From Arthrobacter sp. TB 26 (lineage in GTDB: Bacteria; Actinomycetota; Actinomycetes; Actinomycetales; Micrococcaceae), in assembly GCF_000427315.1 (NCBI RefSeq), contig NZ_AUPJ01000146.1:1-44478 (forward strand): DNA of 44,478 nt, written 5' to 3'. Below, piece by piece: positions 9,238 to 18,481 of the stretch. Numbering within the stretch: position 1 is the stretch's first letter; each line of letters begins with the position of its first letter. The translations under genes were made by a program, and so were the position numbers. The notes under the pieces were generated by a model, which was not told the DNA's origin, searched no databases, and saw nothing but the letters and a program-made list of their open reading frames with translations.

Positions 9238-9558
9238 TTACAAAGAGGCTTCATAAATGGCTGAAGTTCGGCCCTTCGAAGTCGGCATCTTTTGCGCACT
9301 CTCGCCATCCCAGCCTTCGTCACGATGATTGGCGCGGTCAACACGGAGGATCAACTGTTCCGGACAAACTCTCAACTCGAATCCACGGGATCGCTCTAAG
9401 AGCCGCCTGGGTTCAAGTGCGTCTGCTTGCACCCAAGCGATCGTGGAATCTTCTGTCGAATCCTCAATCACACCGACTCGCTGCAGCACTCCGTGCCGCC
9501 AAATCTCGACTTTGGCCCCCGGTAGCCGTCGCCAGTCATCGAATCTGATGAACTTCAT
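9238..9558 (-). CDS. conserved hypothetical protein
   Basis: Small protein of 106 residues. The first 65 residues look like a compact beta-rich domain of a type I associate with Arthrobacter hypothetical proteins: KVEIWRHG, then a GVIEDSTEDSTIAWV strand pair and a DALEPRRLLERS segment. Typical members end soon after the Leu-Arg-Val strand, so the last 35 residues, which are polar and irregular, may be an altered tail. Function unknown. It lies between two catabolic operons on the same strand and is not clearly part of either. Confidence 0.55.
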   Translation of the reverse strand: MKFIRFDDWRRLPGAKVEIWRHGVLQRVGVIEDSTEDSTIAWVQADALEPRRLLERSRGFELRVCPEQLILRVDRANHRDEGWDGESAQKMPTSKGRTSAIYEASL

Positions 9559-9608
9559 CTGGTCTCGCTTCGAGTCTTCGAACGGTTCTGGGATACATGG
9601 GGTGGGGC

Positions 9609-9636
9609 TCCCCGGGTTTGCTGGAACACCGGGGGA
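9609..9636 (-). terminator. GC hairpin directly after the aldolase stop codon
   Basis: Inverted arms CCCCGG (9610-9615) and CCGGGG (9629-9634) around a 13-base loop, starting two bases beyond the minus-strand stop at 9637-9639. No U-tract follows, so it may be a processing hairpin or a non-canonical actinobacterial terminator. Confidence 0.4.
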
Positions 9637-10674
9637 CTAGCCTGCGGAGGCGAGTTGGACGGCGACGTCGACGATCATGTCTTCCTGTCCGCCGACGTAG
9701 CCGGCGCGGCCGATTTCCTCGAGGATCTGCCAGGCCGGGACGCCGTAGCGTTCGGCGGCGCGTTCGGCGTGGATCAGGAACGAGGAGTAGACCCCGGCGT
9801 AGCCCTGCATGATCGAGGCGCGGTCCATGATGGGCATCCGGGTGATGATGGGCTTGACGATGTCATCCGCCGCGGCCATAACGCCGTGGACGTCGACGCC
9901 GGTGTGGATGCCGAGGCGTTCGAACGCCGCTGCCAGGACCTCGGTGGGTGAGTTCCCGGCCCCGGCTCCCAGGGCCAGCAGGGTCCCGTCGATCTGCTTG
10001 GCCCCGGCGCGGGCGGCGAAGACGGAGTTCGCGACGCCGAAGCTGAGGTTCTGGTGGCCGTGGAACCCGACCTGCGCGTCGGTGCCAAGCTCGGCGACGA
10101 GGGCGGAGACCCGGTCGGAGACGTCTTCGAGGATGAGGGCCCCGGCGGAGTCGACGACGTAGACGCACTGGCAGCCGGCATCGGCCATGATCCGGGCCTG
10201 CTCCGCGAGCTTTTCCGGAGTGGCGCGGTGCGAGAGCATCAGGAACCCGACGGTTTCCATGCCGAGCTTGCGGGCGTGCTGGAAGTGCTGGATGGAGACG
10301 TCGGCCTCGGTGCAGTGCGTCGCGATCCGGGCCACCGACGCGCCGGCCTCGTGCGCCTGGTTCAGGTCGTGGATGGTGCCCAGGCCCGGAAGCATGAGCA
10401 CGGCGATTTTCGCGTTGCGGGCCTCGTCGACGGCGGCGCGGACCAGGTCCAGTTCAGGTGTGAGCGAGAAGCCGTAGTTGAAGGAGGAGCCGCCCAGGCC
10501 ATCGCCGTGGGTGACTTCGATGACCCTGACCTTGGCATCGTCGAGGGCCCGGACGATGGAGCGGACGTGGTCTTCGGTGAACCGGTGGCTCATGGCGTGG
10601 GAGCCATCGCGCAGCGTGGTGTCGGTGAGGCGGACGCTGAGGTTCTGTGCTGTGGTGTCGGGGGTGGCGGTCAT
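9637..10674 (-). CDS. dmpG: 4-hydroxy-2-oxovalerate aldolase
   Basis: Class II aldolase of 345 residues that splits 4-hydroxy-2-oxovalerate (or longer homologues) to pyruvate and acetaldehyde in the lower meta-cleavage pathway. The HMGL-like barrel signature [12 protein letters not shown] is at residues 19-30 (Arg and Asp of RDG bind enolate and metal), and the metal-ligand HGHQN lies in [12 protein letters not shown]. The C-terminal domain that contacts acetaldehyde dehydrogenase is present. It starts 2 bases after the dehydrogenase stop; the family forms a channelling complex with that partner. Equivalent names are bphI, xylK and mhpE. Confidence 0.93.
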   Translation of the reverse strand: MTATPDTTAQNLSVRLTDTTLRDGSHAMSHRFTEDHVRSIVRALDDAKVRVIEVTHGDGLGGSSFNYGFSLTPELDLVRAAVDEARNAKIAVLMLPGLGTIHDLNQAHEAGASVARIATHCTEADVSIQHFQHARKLGMETVGFLMLSHRATPEKLAEQARIMADAGCQCVYVVDSAGALILEDVSDRVSALVAELGTDAQVGFHGHQNLSFGVANSVFAARAGAKQIDGTLLALGAGAGNSPTEVLAAAFERLGIHTGVDVHGVMAAADDIVKPIITRMPIMDRASIMQGYAGVYSSFLIHAERAAERYGVPAWQILEEIGRAGYVGGQEDMIVDVAVQLASAG

Positions 10675-10676
10675 GG

Positions 10677-11615
10677 TTAGGCTCCTACGGGTGTGGCGGG
10701 AAGGGCGGCGTCCATGCGTTCGGCGAGCAGGTCCGCTGTCCGGGTGGCGGCGGCGGTGATGATGTCCAGGTTGCCGGCGTATTCGGGCAGGTAGTCCGCG
10801 GCGCCCTTGACCTGGATCCAGATCCCGACGCGGCCGTTGCCGTCCCAGTCCTCGCGGGCGGCGTCGAACTGCGGCTCGACGCGCAGCGAATAACCGGGGA
10901 CGTAGTCCTGGATCTTCACGACGGCGTCATCGATCGCGGCGCGGATCCGGTCTTGGAGTTCCCCGGGCTCGGCGGCGGCGGCGGGGATGGCGCAGTAGAC
11001 GGTGTTGCGCATGATCATCGGCGGTTCGACCGGGTTGATGATGATGATGGCTTTGCCCCGTTTGGCCCCGCCGACGACTTCCAGGGCTTTGGCCGTGGTC
11101 TCGGTGAACTCGTCGACGTTGGCGCGCGTTCCCGGACCGGCGGACTTGGAGGCGATCGAGGCGACGATCTCGGCGTAGTCCACCGGGACCACGGAGGAGA
11201 CCGCGGCGACGACCGGGGTGGTGGCCTGTCCGGCGCAGGTGATCATGTTGACGTTCAGGACATCCTCAAGCGTGTCCAGGTTCACCACCGGGCACAGGTA
11301 GGGGCCGACGGCGGCCGGGGTCAGGTCGATCGCATGGATCCCGGCCGCCTTGTACTTTGGCGCGTTGACCTGGTGGGCCTTGGCGGAGGTGCATTCGAAG
11401 ACGAAGTCCGGGAGCTCGTCCTGGGCGAGGAGCCAGTCCACGCCTTCGGCGGAGGTGGTGATGCCGAGGCGGGCGGCGCGGGCGAGCCCGTCGGAGGCCG
11501 GGTCGACGCCGATCATGTACTTGACTTCGATGTTTTTGCTGCGGCGCATGAGTTTGAACATCAGGTCGGTGCCGATGTTGCCTGAGCCGACGATGGCTGC
11601 TGTTTTCTTTGCCAT
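10677..11615 (-). CDS. dmpF: acetaldehyde dehydrogenase (CoA-acylating)
   Basis: Enzyme of 312 residues converting acetaldehyde plus CoA and NAD to acetyl-CoA. GSGNIGTD (residues 10-17) binds NAD, and Cys127 in [12 protein letters not shown] is the catalytic thiol. The ATG at 11615 was chosen because family members start at [13 protein letters not shown]; the longer open frame adds only Arg-rich sequence. It sits between hydratase and aldolase with an 11-base gap upstream and 2 bases downstream, the standard dmpEFG order. Equivalent names are bphJ and mhpF. Confidence 0.93.
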   Translation of the reverse strand: MAKKTAAIVGSGNIGTDLMFKLMRRSKNIEVKYMIGVDPASDGLARAARLGITTSAEGVDWLLAQDELPDFVFECTSAKAHQVNAPKYKAAGIHAIDLTPAAVGPYLCPVVNLDTLEDVLNVNMITCAGQATTPVVAAVSSVVPVDYAEIVASIASKSAGPGTRANVDEFTETTAKALEVVGGAKRGKAIIIINPVEPPMIMRNTVYCAIPAAAAEPGELQDRIRAAIDDAVVKIQDYVPGYSLRVEPQFDAAREDWDGNGRVGIWIQVKGAADYLPEYAGNLDIITAAATRTADLLAERMDAALPATPVGA

Positions 11616-11626
11616 GGTGGGTGTCC

Positions 11627-12424
11627 TTAGTCTGTGAAGTGAATGGTCAGGGTGCCCAGCGCGCCGAAGTCCGCGACGGCGGTGCTTCCGGCGGTTACGG
11701 GCTCGGCTTTGGTGAAGGAGCCGGGGAGGATGAGCTGGCCGGCTTCGAGGGCTACGCCCTCTTCGCCGAGGACGTTGGCGAGCCACGCGAGCGGGGCCAC
11801 GGGGTTGCCCATCACGTCGGCACCGGTTCCGGTGCCGGTGACCTGGCCGTCGATGACCAGCGAGCAGCTGACGTCCAGCAGTTGGGCGGGGTCGACGTCC
11901 AGGGGGACGGAGCCGACGGCGATGGCGCCGCAGGAGGCATTGTCCGCGACCGTGTCCACGAGCTTGATGTCCCAGTCGGTGATGCGGGAGTCGATGATCT
12001 CGATCGCTGGGTACACGGCACCGATCGCGGCAGCAGCCTGTTCCAGCGTGACGCCGGGGCCCTGAAGGGCGTGCTTGAGGACAAAGCCGAACTCCGGCTC
12101 GACCTTGGGCTGGATGAATCCAGACACCGGAATCTTGGCGCCTTCATGATGGACCATGTCCTCGAAGAAGAACCCGAAGTCCGGCGAATCAACACCAAGC
12201 TGGGCCTGCATGGCCAGGGAGGTCAGGCCCACCTTGCGGCCGGCCAGCACCCGGCCGGCTGCCGTGTCGTGCTCCAGCTGGACGGTCTGGACGTAGTAGG
12301 CGTCCGCCAGGGTCATGCCCTCGACCCGGTCCCGCAGCGGGGCAACCGGGACCAGGGACGTGGTGGCTTCCAGCAGCTCGGCAGCGAACTGGTGGAGGAT
12401 TCCCTTTTCGGCCGTGTGATTCAC
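11627..12424 (-). CDS. dmpE: 2-oxopent-4-enoate hydratase
   Basis: Hydratase of 265 residues that adds water to 2-hydroxypenta-2,4-dienoate, giving 4-hydroxy-2-oxovalerate. FAH-superfamily features are [12 protein letters not shown] (residues ~67-78), the metal-binding [11 protein letters not shown] with two Glu, and AIEIIDSRI with Glu and Asp. It is the first gene of the dmpEFG operon and is transcribed divergently from the IclR regulator. The catechol dioxygenase and C-C hydrolase that feed it are 8-16 kb away, so the lower pathway is uncoupled from its upper steps in this window. Equivalent names are bphH and mhpD. Confidence 0.92.
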   Translation of the reverse strand: MNHTAEKGILHQFAAELLEATTSLVPVAPLRDRVEGMTLADAYYVQTVQLEHDTAAGRVLAGRKVGLTSLAMQAQLGVDSPDFGFFFEDMVHHEGAKIPVSGFIQPKVEPEFGFVLKHALQGPGVTLEQAAAAIGAVYPAIEIIDSRITDWDIKLVDTVADNASCGAIAVGSVPLDVDPAQLLDVSCSLVIDGQVTGTGTGADVMGNPVAPLAWLANVLGEEGVALEAGQLILPGSFTKAEPVTAGSTAVADFGALGTLTIHFTD

Positions 12425-12487
12425 ACCGACTCCATTCTTAGGTTCTTGGGCGTGTGGCGAGAGGCATATAGATGTCGTTAGACAGAA

Positions 12488-12501
12488 GCTGATCTATCAG
12501 C
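12488..12501. promoter_or_regulatory. candidate operator between dmpE and the IclR gene
   Basis: Perfect inverted repeat GCTGAT-CT-ATCAGC in the 139-bp divergent intergenic region, 64 bases before dmpE and 62 before the regulator. Its central position suits control of both directions by the IclR protein. The assignment is inferred from placement and symmetry only. Confidence 0.35.
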
Positions 12502-12563
12502 CACCCTGTTGTCGGTTCTCAGTCCGGCTTGATTGTGCTCGTCACGACCTACATACTGCAATA

Positions 12564-13337
12564 ATGCGTACCGCTGAATGGAACACTTCATCCTCAGTGC
12601 TGGAGCGCGCTGCGCTGATACTTGGCGCTTTTCGCGCAGAGGACGACACAGTCGGGGTGTCAGAACTGGCACGCCGGACGGGCCTCGCCAAGTCAACTGT
12701 GTCCCGCTTGTCGTCCGAGCTGGTGCGTTTGCAGTTTCTGGAACGGCACGGTTCCTCTCTTCGTCTCGGACTTGCTCTCTTCGAGCTTGGACAGTTGGCA
12801 GCGACGCCAAAAGACTTGCGTCGGCGGGCCATTGGAATCATGGCCGATCTGCGGAACGCCACCGGTCACACAGTTCACCTTGCTGTGCTGGACAGGGTCG
12901 AAGTGGTCTATATCGAAATCCTGCGGGGCAGAGGCACTCCGAAGTTACCGTCCCGTGTAGGAGGACGAATGCCGGCGTATGCTACGGCGGTCGGCAAAGC
13001 AATGCTCGCCTTTTCTCCGCCGGCCACACTCGCCGAAGTTCTGGCACAAGGCCTGGCGCGAGTCGGGCCGAATACCATTACCGATGAAGAGTCGCTGCGG
13101 AATGAACTAAAAACCGTCGCGGCCGCCGGCCTGGCATACGAGGAAAGCGAATCCGCGACGGGCAGTTCTTGTGTCGCCAGCCCGGTGCTGGACTCGGGAG
13201 GCTCACTGGTGGCGTCCCTTTCTGTATCCGGAAGCGTAGGGCATTTGGATATTGATCGCGCTGCCCCAGCAGTGCGCACCGCCGCACTTTTTTTGGGTCG
13301 CCAGTTGCCCCGCAACAGCGCCCTTGCCCAGGGTTGA
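12564..13337 (+). CDS. IclR family transcriptional regulator
   Basis: Regulator of 257 residues. The N-terminal winged helix (residues ~8-70) shows VLERAALILGAF, VGVSELARRTGLAKSTVSRL and RLGLALFELGQL. The effector-binding IclR domain follows with RVGGRMPAYATAVGKAMLAF and SCVASPVLDSGGSLVASLSVSG, which carry the family's ligand-pocket positions. Divergent from dmpEFG, so it most likely senses a meta-cleavage intermediate or upstream substrate and controls that operon (inference). IclR proteins of this size regulate many aromatic pathways (PcaR, PobR, MhpR types). Confidence 0.88.
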   Translation: MRTAEWNTSSSVLERAALILGAFRAEDDTVGVSELARRTGLAKSTVSRLSSELVRLQFLERHGSSLRLGLALFELGQLAATPKDLRRRAIGIMADLRNATGHTVHLAVLDRVEVVYIEILRGRGTPKLPSRVGGRMPAYATAVGKAMLAFSPPATLAEVLAQGLARVGPNTITDEESLRNELKTVAAAGLAYEESESATGSSCVASPVLDSGGSLVASLSVSGSVGHLDIDRAAPAVRTAALFLGRQLPRNSALAQG

Positions 13338-13674
13338 CCAACCGCCGACCCCGGACTCCCGACCCCGGAGCCGCCGTTCTATGCAGCAGTGGCATCGTTA
13401 TGGGGCGCGGAGACCGCTGCTGCCTGGGGTTGCGACCATACGACACGGGCTGGCCAGCGTCCGCAAGAAGGACGAGATTGGGTTGTCCGCCGCCCCGGCG
13501 GGAGCCGTAACCGGCGAGCAGGCCCTTGAGCTCGAAAAACCAGTGATCGGTTAAGCATGGCTATTCCGAAGATCGGCCCTCAATCCCTATATGTGGTATT
13601 GTCGGGTTTGAGCGTCTCAGAGTCGAGGCCAGATCCGTCGATCGATCGGCACGTTCGTACGGAAGGAATCGACC
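13338..13674. other. 337-bp spacer between the two regulators
   Basis: Contains short open frames only. The plus-strand stretch around 13460-13553 has coding-like codons ending in TAA but no recognisable domain. The last 60 bases hold the LysR promoter and leader; GGAAGGAA at about 13660 is its ribosome binding site. Confidence 0.35.
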
Positions 13675-14598
13675 ATGGATCTCCGGCAGCTCCGATACGT
13701 GATCGCCGTCGCTGAGGAAGGCGGCTTCCGCCCTGCGGCAAGGCGTTTGTACACCGCACAGCCCCCACTCTCGATGGCGATCCGGCAGTTGGAGAACGAG
13801 CTCGGAGTGAAGCTTTTCGAACGGAACACCCGAGGGGTCATACCTACACAGGCGGGTTGGGAGCTCGTCAACCGGGCCCACGAGATCCTTGAGCTGATCG
13901 ACACCACGCGGGAAGCCGTGAGGGAGGGCGCCGGCGTTCGCAGGACAGCCGTCAAGATCGCCGTACTGAGTGGCGAACTTGTGGCGGGTGAGCTGACCGC
14001 CCCTATCCTCGAGGCCCTTCGCAGCCGATTCGAGGGCGCGGAGATCTTCCTTCACGAGACGACGTTTATCGACCAGGTCGAGGCGTTACGTAGCGGTGAC
14101 GTAGACATCGCGTTTGTCCGGCCGCCGATCTCTCACTCGGACCTCGCGACTCTACCCATCACGCAGGAGCCGCGGTGCCTCATCGTCGGCAGACAGCACC
14201 CGTTGGCCGAGGCCGGGCGGCTGAGCGCCGACGAAGTGCTGCGTCTACCGATGCTCGACCTGTCAGCCCCGCCCGAATGGGCCAGGATTTGGCAGCTCGA
14301 CGACCTTCGGGGTGGTTCGCTTCTCGACGAGTCAACCGGGCCGGTGCGCTCGGTGTCAGGCGCACAGCTCGCTCTGACGATGAGCAATGCGGCGATCACA
14401 ATGTCGAAGTCGACCACGCGACTCTCTCCATCCACGGCTGTCCGCTCTCTGAACGTCGAGGGCCTCTCGCCCTCGGTGTTCGCCGTCGCCCATCGCCGGT
14501 CCGACACCCGACGACTGACGCGGGATATTATTGACGTCGTTGCCGCCGCCGCGAAAGAGCACATACATCTGCTCCCGGAGGGGGAACTGCTGGTCTAG
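13675..14598 (+). CDS. LysR family transcriptional regulator
   Basis: Regulator of 307 residues with the classic N-terminal helix-turn-helix: MDLRQLRYVIAVAEEGGF, then AARRLYTAQPPLSMAIRQLE and LFERNTRGVIPTQAG. A periplasmic-binding-like co-inducer domain follows, with the PLAEAGRLSADEVLRLPM hinge region. ATG start behind GGAAGGA. LysR proteins of this subtype usually regulate a neighbouring aromatic pathway, but the adjacent genes are a pseudogene on the right and the IclR gene on the left, so the target is not evident. Codon use is slightly less GC3-biased than dmpEFG. Confidence 0.87.
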   Translation: MDLRQLRYVIAVAEEGGFRPAARRLYTAQPPLSMAIRQLENELGVKLFERNTRGVIPTQAGWELVNRAHEILELIDTTREAVREGAGVRRTAVKIAVLSGELVAGELTAPILEALRSRFEGAEIFLHETTFIDQVEALRSGDVDIAFVRPPISHSDLATLPITQEPRCLIVGRQHPLAEAGRLSADEVLRLPMLDLSAPPEWARIWQLDDLRGGSLLDESTGPVRSVSGAQLALTMSNAAITMSKSTTRLSPSTAVRSLNVEGLSPSVFAVAHRRSDTRRLTRDIIDVVAAAAKEHIHLLPEGELLV

Positions 14599-15179
14599 CG
14601 CTCCTGGGGCTGGAAGGTTGATATTTGTCTTGAGCTTTCACGCTTCGATTTTCATCCGGGCATCATCTATGTAGATGTTAACGTCCCGGTCGATGGTTGC
14701 CAGCGCTGGGAGCGGTCGTGCCAGCTGTGTTTCCGCTGCCCGGAGCGGGTGCTCGAGCCAATTGCATGGGTCTGGGATCTGGATTTATCACACAGGGACG
14801 CGCTGTCCCTCGGGGTGAGACGTGTGGCCGGCGTTGAATGAGTCCCTTAAGGGGCGGCCCGGCAAGACCGCACTTAATCTGGCTGCTGAGACATAGATAT
14901 CAATGTTTCGACCCGACGCCTTGACGGCCGCGAAGAAAGCATGAAGGCCGACCGCGTACAGCACGGCAAGCGGCGTCGCTTTCGGGTTCGAGTTGAGGCC
15001 GCTGCAATTTTCGAGCCCGCCGGGTCGATCGGTTTCGTATCACCCGATACGAAATCCCTCTGCGCGCCTTTCAAGACAAGATTTGCTGAATGGCGCTTGT
15101 GAGCTGTGCCGCTGCCCCACACCGATCGGAGCGGATGCTCAGGAATGGGAGCGTCCGGTTCCGGAGGGCGGCCAGCAGC
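14599..15179. other. 581-bp region without an intact gene
   Basis: The frame of the LysR gene stays open for about 80 codons past its TAG (to about 14841), with several Trp and Cys codons, but no domain is recognised. The rest holds no convincing gene. An inverted-repeat operator at 15033-15054 lies near its right end. The junction with CoA-transferase homology is at about 15178. Confidence 0.35.
15033..15054. promoter_or_regulatory. perfect inverted repeat, candidate operator
   Basis: Arms TTTCGTATC (15033-15041) and GATACGAAA (15046-15054) around ACCC. Nine-base arms spaced by four are typical of a dimeric repressor site. It lies about 125 bases before the truncated CoA-transferase copy, and so may be a relic of a promoter. 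The half-site CGTATC recurs in the palindrome at 33431-33448 in opposite arrangement. Confidence 0.4.
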
Positions 15180-15548
15180 GTCCTCGGCGCGTTCCAGGTC
15201 TCCGATCACGGCGACCTCGCGGACTGGTCTACCGGGGAACCCGGTGCCGTCCCTGCCGTCGGCGAGGCGATGGACCTTGCACGCGGCGCCAAGGAGGTCT
15301 ACGTCATGACCGACCTCTCCACAAAGTCGGGCGAGCCGAAGCTCCTCACTTCATGCCTATATCCCCTAACGGCCGTCCGCTGCGTCAAACGCATCTACAC
15401 CGACCACGCGATCTTCGAGGTGACCGCTCGCGGCTTTCGAGTGCGGGAGACGTTCGGCGAGCTGACCACGAGCGACCTCGAATTCAAGACGGGCCTGAAA
15501 TTCCACGACCAGCACGAGCTGGCCCGAGTGACCTTCCGGTCGCGGTGA
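15180..15548 (+). pseudogene. 3-oxoacid CoA-transferase subunit B, C-terminal fragment
   Basis: From VLGAFQVS to the stop, about 122 codons match the C-terminal half of the complete subunit B at 26265-26903, with only scattered differences (for example LADW/LANW, LSTKS/FTKS, GELTT/GGLTT). The N-terminal half, including the catalytic Glu of ENG, is missing. An open frame extends upstream to 15090 but that sequence is unrelated. This copy retains the natural C-terminus (HDQHELARVTFRSR) that the other copy has lost. It is oriented opposite to the other copy, so the two form an inverted repeat. Confidence 0.85.
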
Positions 15549-16084
15549 GCAGCTCCCGGGTGCTGAACTAGCCAGATCGAGACACTACAAGCTGTAACGG
15601 CCGCACTCGAAACGGGAACGAGGAACGGCTGATGGGGATCCGAACGATCACCCGATTCACGAGGTTTCTCGCGGCACCGACAGCCCTGCGCGAGTTTACG
15701 CCGAGGCGGCAAAGGTCCAACGGGCTGCCTGCCAGAACGCCGCTGCGGCCAGAATAATCCGGTTTGGACGCCGAGCTCCGCGATCTGGCCTATTAAGACC
15801 GGGCGTTCGGCGTGGTCTTCGAAGACGGACAGGTCTTCCCATGCCGGCGCCAAGGAGATTACCGGGTAGATCGAGTAGTCACCCGGGCGATGAGGGCACC
15901 GCGGATCCGCGAGTCAGAGAAGTTCCCGGCGCACATCGCCGCTGCGATGAGCACGCCGTATCGCTGTGTTAGACGAAAGGCCGGCCGTTCCGCACCGTGG
16001 GACAGGAGCCAGGAGCTCGTTGCTCGGGGTTGCACTGTTGCCTCGGCTGCACGCAAGGCTTTGCCTTCTCTGGGCATCTGGAGC
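15549..16084. other. 536-bp region with decayed sequence
   Basis: Follows the CoA-transferase fragment. The plus strand shows short coding-like pieces in several frames, for example around 15585-15620 and 15950-16070, but each is interrupted and none is recognised. No RNA gene or clear terminator was found. It is probably the remains of the gene that once followed subunit B. Confidence 0.35.
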
Positions 16085-16630
16085 CTAGCCGGCAAGATGC
16101 TGCCCGAGGACTCTTGAGCCCGAATACGGTGAGGTAGGGATGTAGCCCGTTTCACCTAGTACCGTGTCCAGCCAAGAGACTCGATTGGAGAAACGTCTGG
16201 TTTTGCCCGGAAGAGCCCATCGGTAGGCGTCGTGCTCCCAATCAATTGTCAGACGGCGGCGGTTGCTGCGGACGATGAATGTATGAACCAGCCAAGGTTT
16301 CTCAAGAAGATCCTTAATAACGAGAGCTGGCCCCTCGCGGAATTCGATCAAGTCTTTTGCTTGTAGCCCGGTCTCTTCGAAGAGCTCTCTGACAGCCTGT
16401 TGACCTGGCGGTATTCCAACTTCAACAAATCCGGTGATGCAGTGCCAGAGGCCTCTGTCGTGCCCCAGCTGCCTACTCCGCCTGAACAGGGCAATCTTCC
16501 CGCGACATTCGATGACAATGGCAACGACGGTGCGAGACTGCGGTATGGCCAGTGTCTCGCCAAGAACGGTCGTGATGTCAGTGATCCGCTCAGTAGTTTG
16601 CGTGCGGGGTCCCTCCACCGGCTGAATCAT
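16085..16630 (-). CDS. NUDIX hydrolase
   Basis: Protein of 181 residues hydrolysing a nucleoside diphosphate derivative. The Nudix box is visible as GFVEVGIPPGQQAV followed by RELFEETGL. The REUxEExGU core is intact, but the Glu normally found seven residues before REL is replaced by Ile. Upstream, VVAIVIECRGKIALFRRSRQ is the usual first beta strand pair. ATG start chosen because GGGAG lies 6 bases before it; a TTG 11 codons upstream is possible. Not an obvious member of the catabolic set; a housekeeping or repair role is likely. Confidence 0.82.
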   Translation of the reverse strand: MIQPVEGPRTQTTERITDITTVLGETLAIPQSRTVVAIVIECRGKIALFRRSRQLGHDRGLWHCITGFVEVGIPPGQQAVRELFEETGLQAKDLIEFREGPALVIKDLLEKPWLVHTFIVRSNRRRLTIDWEHDAYRWALPGKTRRFSNRVSWLDTVLGETGYIPTSPYSGSRVLGQHLAG

Positions 16631-16748
16631 GTCGTCTCCCAAAATTGGTGGTTTGCGCGGCAAGGGTGCCAGTACATCAAAGGCTCATCACCGTTAGATA
16701 TTGTTCGAGGCCGAACGGCCGGAAGCGTAGGGCAGTGTCCACAGACCG

Positions 16749-16976
16749 TTAAGCGGTTTGGCGCCGGAAATCGATTTGTTCTGTGTAGCCAAAGGGGACT
16801 GCGTGGCTGAGCCCGACGACGAAGTGCCCGTCTCCGACCCGGGTCACCAGGATGCCGTGCGTTCGTTGCCGTCTGGCGCTCTCGATCATCCGGTCAACCG
16901 CCGCAGTGATGCAGCGGTCCATGGAGGTTCTGTCTCGGACCTTTATTTCGATGGGCTCCACGTCCTGCATGTTCAT
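16749..16976 (-). CDS. small conserved hypothetical protein
   Basis: 75 residues with a helix (TSMDRCITAAVDRMIESARRQ) followed by GILVTRVGDGHFVVGLSHAVPFG, a beta hairpin pattern I associate with small actinobacterial proteins of unknown function. GAGGTGA is 6 bases before the ATG, which supports translation. Function unknown. It lies 86 bases downstream of another small frame on the same strand. Confidence 0.5.
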   Translation of the reverse strand: MNMQDVEPIEIKVRDRTSMDRCITAAVDRMIESARRQRTHGILVTRVGDGHFVVGLSHAVPFGYTEQIDFRRQTA

Positions 16977-17062
16977 GAATTACTCACCTCGCTGGGTCGG
17001 AGGGATGGGCAGGTATACACCTGTGTTTTTGCTTACAGGATGGAGGTTCGGCGTCGTAGGCC

Positions 17063-17185
17063 TCAGCCATGGAGGTCCGCGGTGACGTCTACGTCGTTGA
17101 CATAGCCTGTCCGGGTAGTTCGATCTTTCTTCGTGAACATGGACCTGCCGGCCGGCCAGATCCTTCCAATGTGTATGGTTCCCAT
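17063..17185 (-). CDS. possible 40-residue basic peptide
   Basis: Short frame starting MGTIHIGRIWPAGRSMF and ending VNDVDVTADLHG, with AAAGGC 7 bases before the ATG. The composition is coding-like (GC-rich third positions) and it precedes the small conserved gene at 16749-16976 on the same strand. No family is recognised; it could equally be a chance frame or the end of a longer decayed gene. Confidence 0.3.
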   Translation of the reverse strand: MGTIHIGRIWPAGRSMFTKKDRTTRTGYVNDVDVTADLHG

Positions 17186-17380
17186 GGAGCTGCCTTTCGT
17201 GTCGGAATTCACTGTTTGCTGGTCCCTGCGGGTTATTTCCTGGGAATTTCCAACCATCCGTCGACCCGGACCGGAATCTGCGGTCCGGGCCATGAAGCGT
17301 CCCACTCTCGCTACCCGGCAAATGCGCTCCATTGGCTGCGATCCAGCCCCGCGAATTAGCAAGCACGTTCCAGGACACGT

Positions 17381-18385
17381 CTACAGCCGGATGATGGTCT
17401 TTCCGACGTTGCCGCCTTCGTAGAGCAGGCTCACGGCTCCTGGCGCGCTTTCCAGCCCGTCGAGCACGTGCTCGTGGTAGCGAATCGCGCCGCTGCGCAC
17501 GAGGGGCGCTAGCCGCTCAAGTACGCCCTCAAACTCGTGTGCATGGTCTTGTAAGAGGAAGCCGTGCATGCTGGCACCCTTGGTGAGGAGGTGCCGGTGG
17601 ACGCGCGGCCCCGAGGGCCAAGGATCCCACGACTCGATGGCCGCTGTGCCGCAAACCACCACACGAGCTCCGTGAGCGAGGTGCGGCATGAGCGAATCGC
17701 TGATAGGCCCGCTCGTGTTATCGAAGTACACGTCTACGCCGTCCCCGCACGCCTCCTCGAGCTCTTCTCGAAAGTCGGGTGCCCGGTAGTTCAGCGCCGA
17801 GTCGAAGCCGTATTCGTCGAGGCAGATGTCCACCTTCCGCTGGCTGCTTGTGATGCCGATAGTGCGGCACCCAGCCAGTCGGGCGAGTTGCCCGACGACG
17901 GAACCGACCGCACCCGCCGCCGTAGATACGACGACGAGTTCGCCCGGGAGCGGGCGGGCGACGTCTAAGAGACCGAGCCAGGCGGTGATGCCGTTGGCCC
18001 CGAGCACGCCAAGCGCGAGCGAGGCGGGGAACGCGGTGTTGACCCGTAGCACGTGGTCCGTCTCCGCGACCAGCGCATACTCCTGCCAACCGAAGCGGCC
18101 GACGACCTGGTCGCCGATCTGCAAGCGGGTTTTGTTGCTCTCGATGACGGTGCCGACGGCTGATCCGCGCATGACGCTGCCGACAGGGACGGGCGATGAG
18201 TAGTTGCTCTCGGCGCTGACCCACCCACGCATGGCTGGGTCGACGGAAAGGTACTCGTTCTTCACGAGGACTTGGCCGGGCTCTGGGTCGCCGATCATCG
18301 AGTCGGCGATGGCGAAGTGCTCGGAGCGAGGTATGCCGGCTGGACGGTTCGCGAGGATGACTTGACGATTCGCGCGGTGTGCCAT
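17381..18385 (-). CDS. NADP-dependent oxidoreductase, zinc-free MDR superfamily
   Basis: Medium-chain dehydrogenase/reductase of 334 residues, close in pattern to CurA and leukotriene B4 12-hydroxydehydrogenase/prostaglandin reductases, which reduce alpha,beta-unsaturated ketones. Features are DPAMRGWVS near residue 50, the cofactor site VVVSTAAGAVGSVVGQLARL, and the DVYFDNTSG block typical of this group. It lacks zinc ligands. Read on the minus strand, divergent from the flavin reductase, with the duplicated promoter element in between. It may saturate an enone intermediate of the luciferase-like monooxygenase pathway (inference). Confidence 0.85.
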   Translation of the reverse strand: MAHRANRQVILANRPAGIPRSEHFAIADSMIGDPEPGQVLVKNEYLSVDPAMRGWVSAESNYSSPVPVGSVMRGSAVGTVIESNKTRLQIGDQVVGRFGWQEYALVAETDHVLRVNTAFPASLALGVLGANGITAWLGLLDVARPLPGELVVVSTAAGAVGSVVGQLARLAGCRTIGITSSQRKVDICLDEYGFDSALNYRAPDFREELEEACGDGVDVYFDNTSGPISDSLMPHLAHGARVVVCGTAAIESWDPWPSGPRVHRHLLTKGASMHGFLLQDHAHEFEGVLERLAPLVRSGAIRYHEHVLDGLESAPGAVSLLYEGGNVGKTIIRL

Positions 18386-18481
18386 GGTTCAGTTCCTTCT
18401 GTGTTGAATACTTGCCAACCGGCAACGCGGGTCCGAGGTTGATTGTCTAGCAGAAATCGGAACGGGTCCAATACTTCTAGG

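Noticed and set aside
14599-14841. In-frame continuation of the LysR gene past TAG for about 80 codons
   Set aside because: LysR proteins end at the observed length, and the extension has no domain; chance openness in high-GC DNA is likely.
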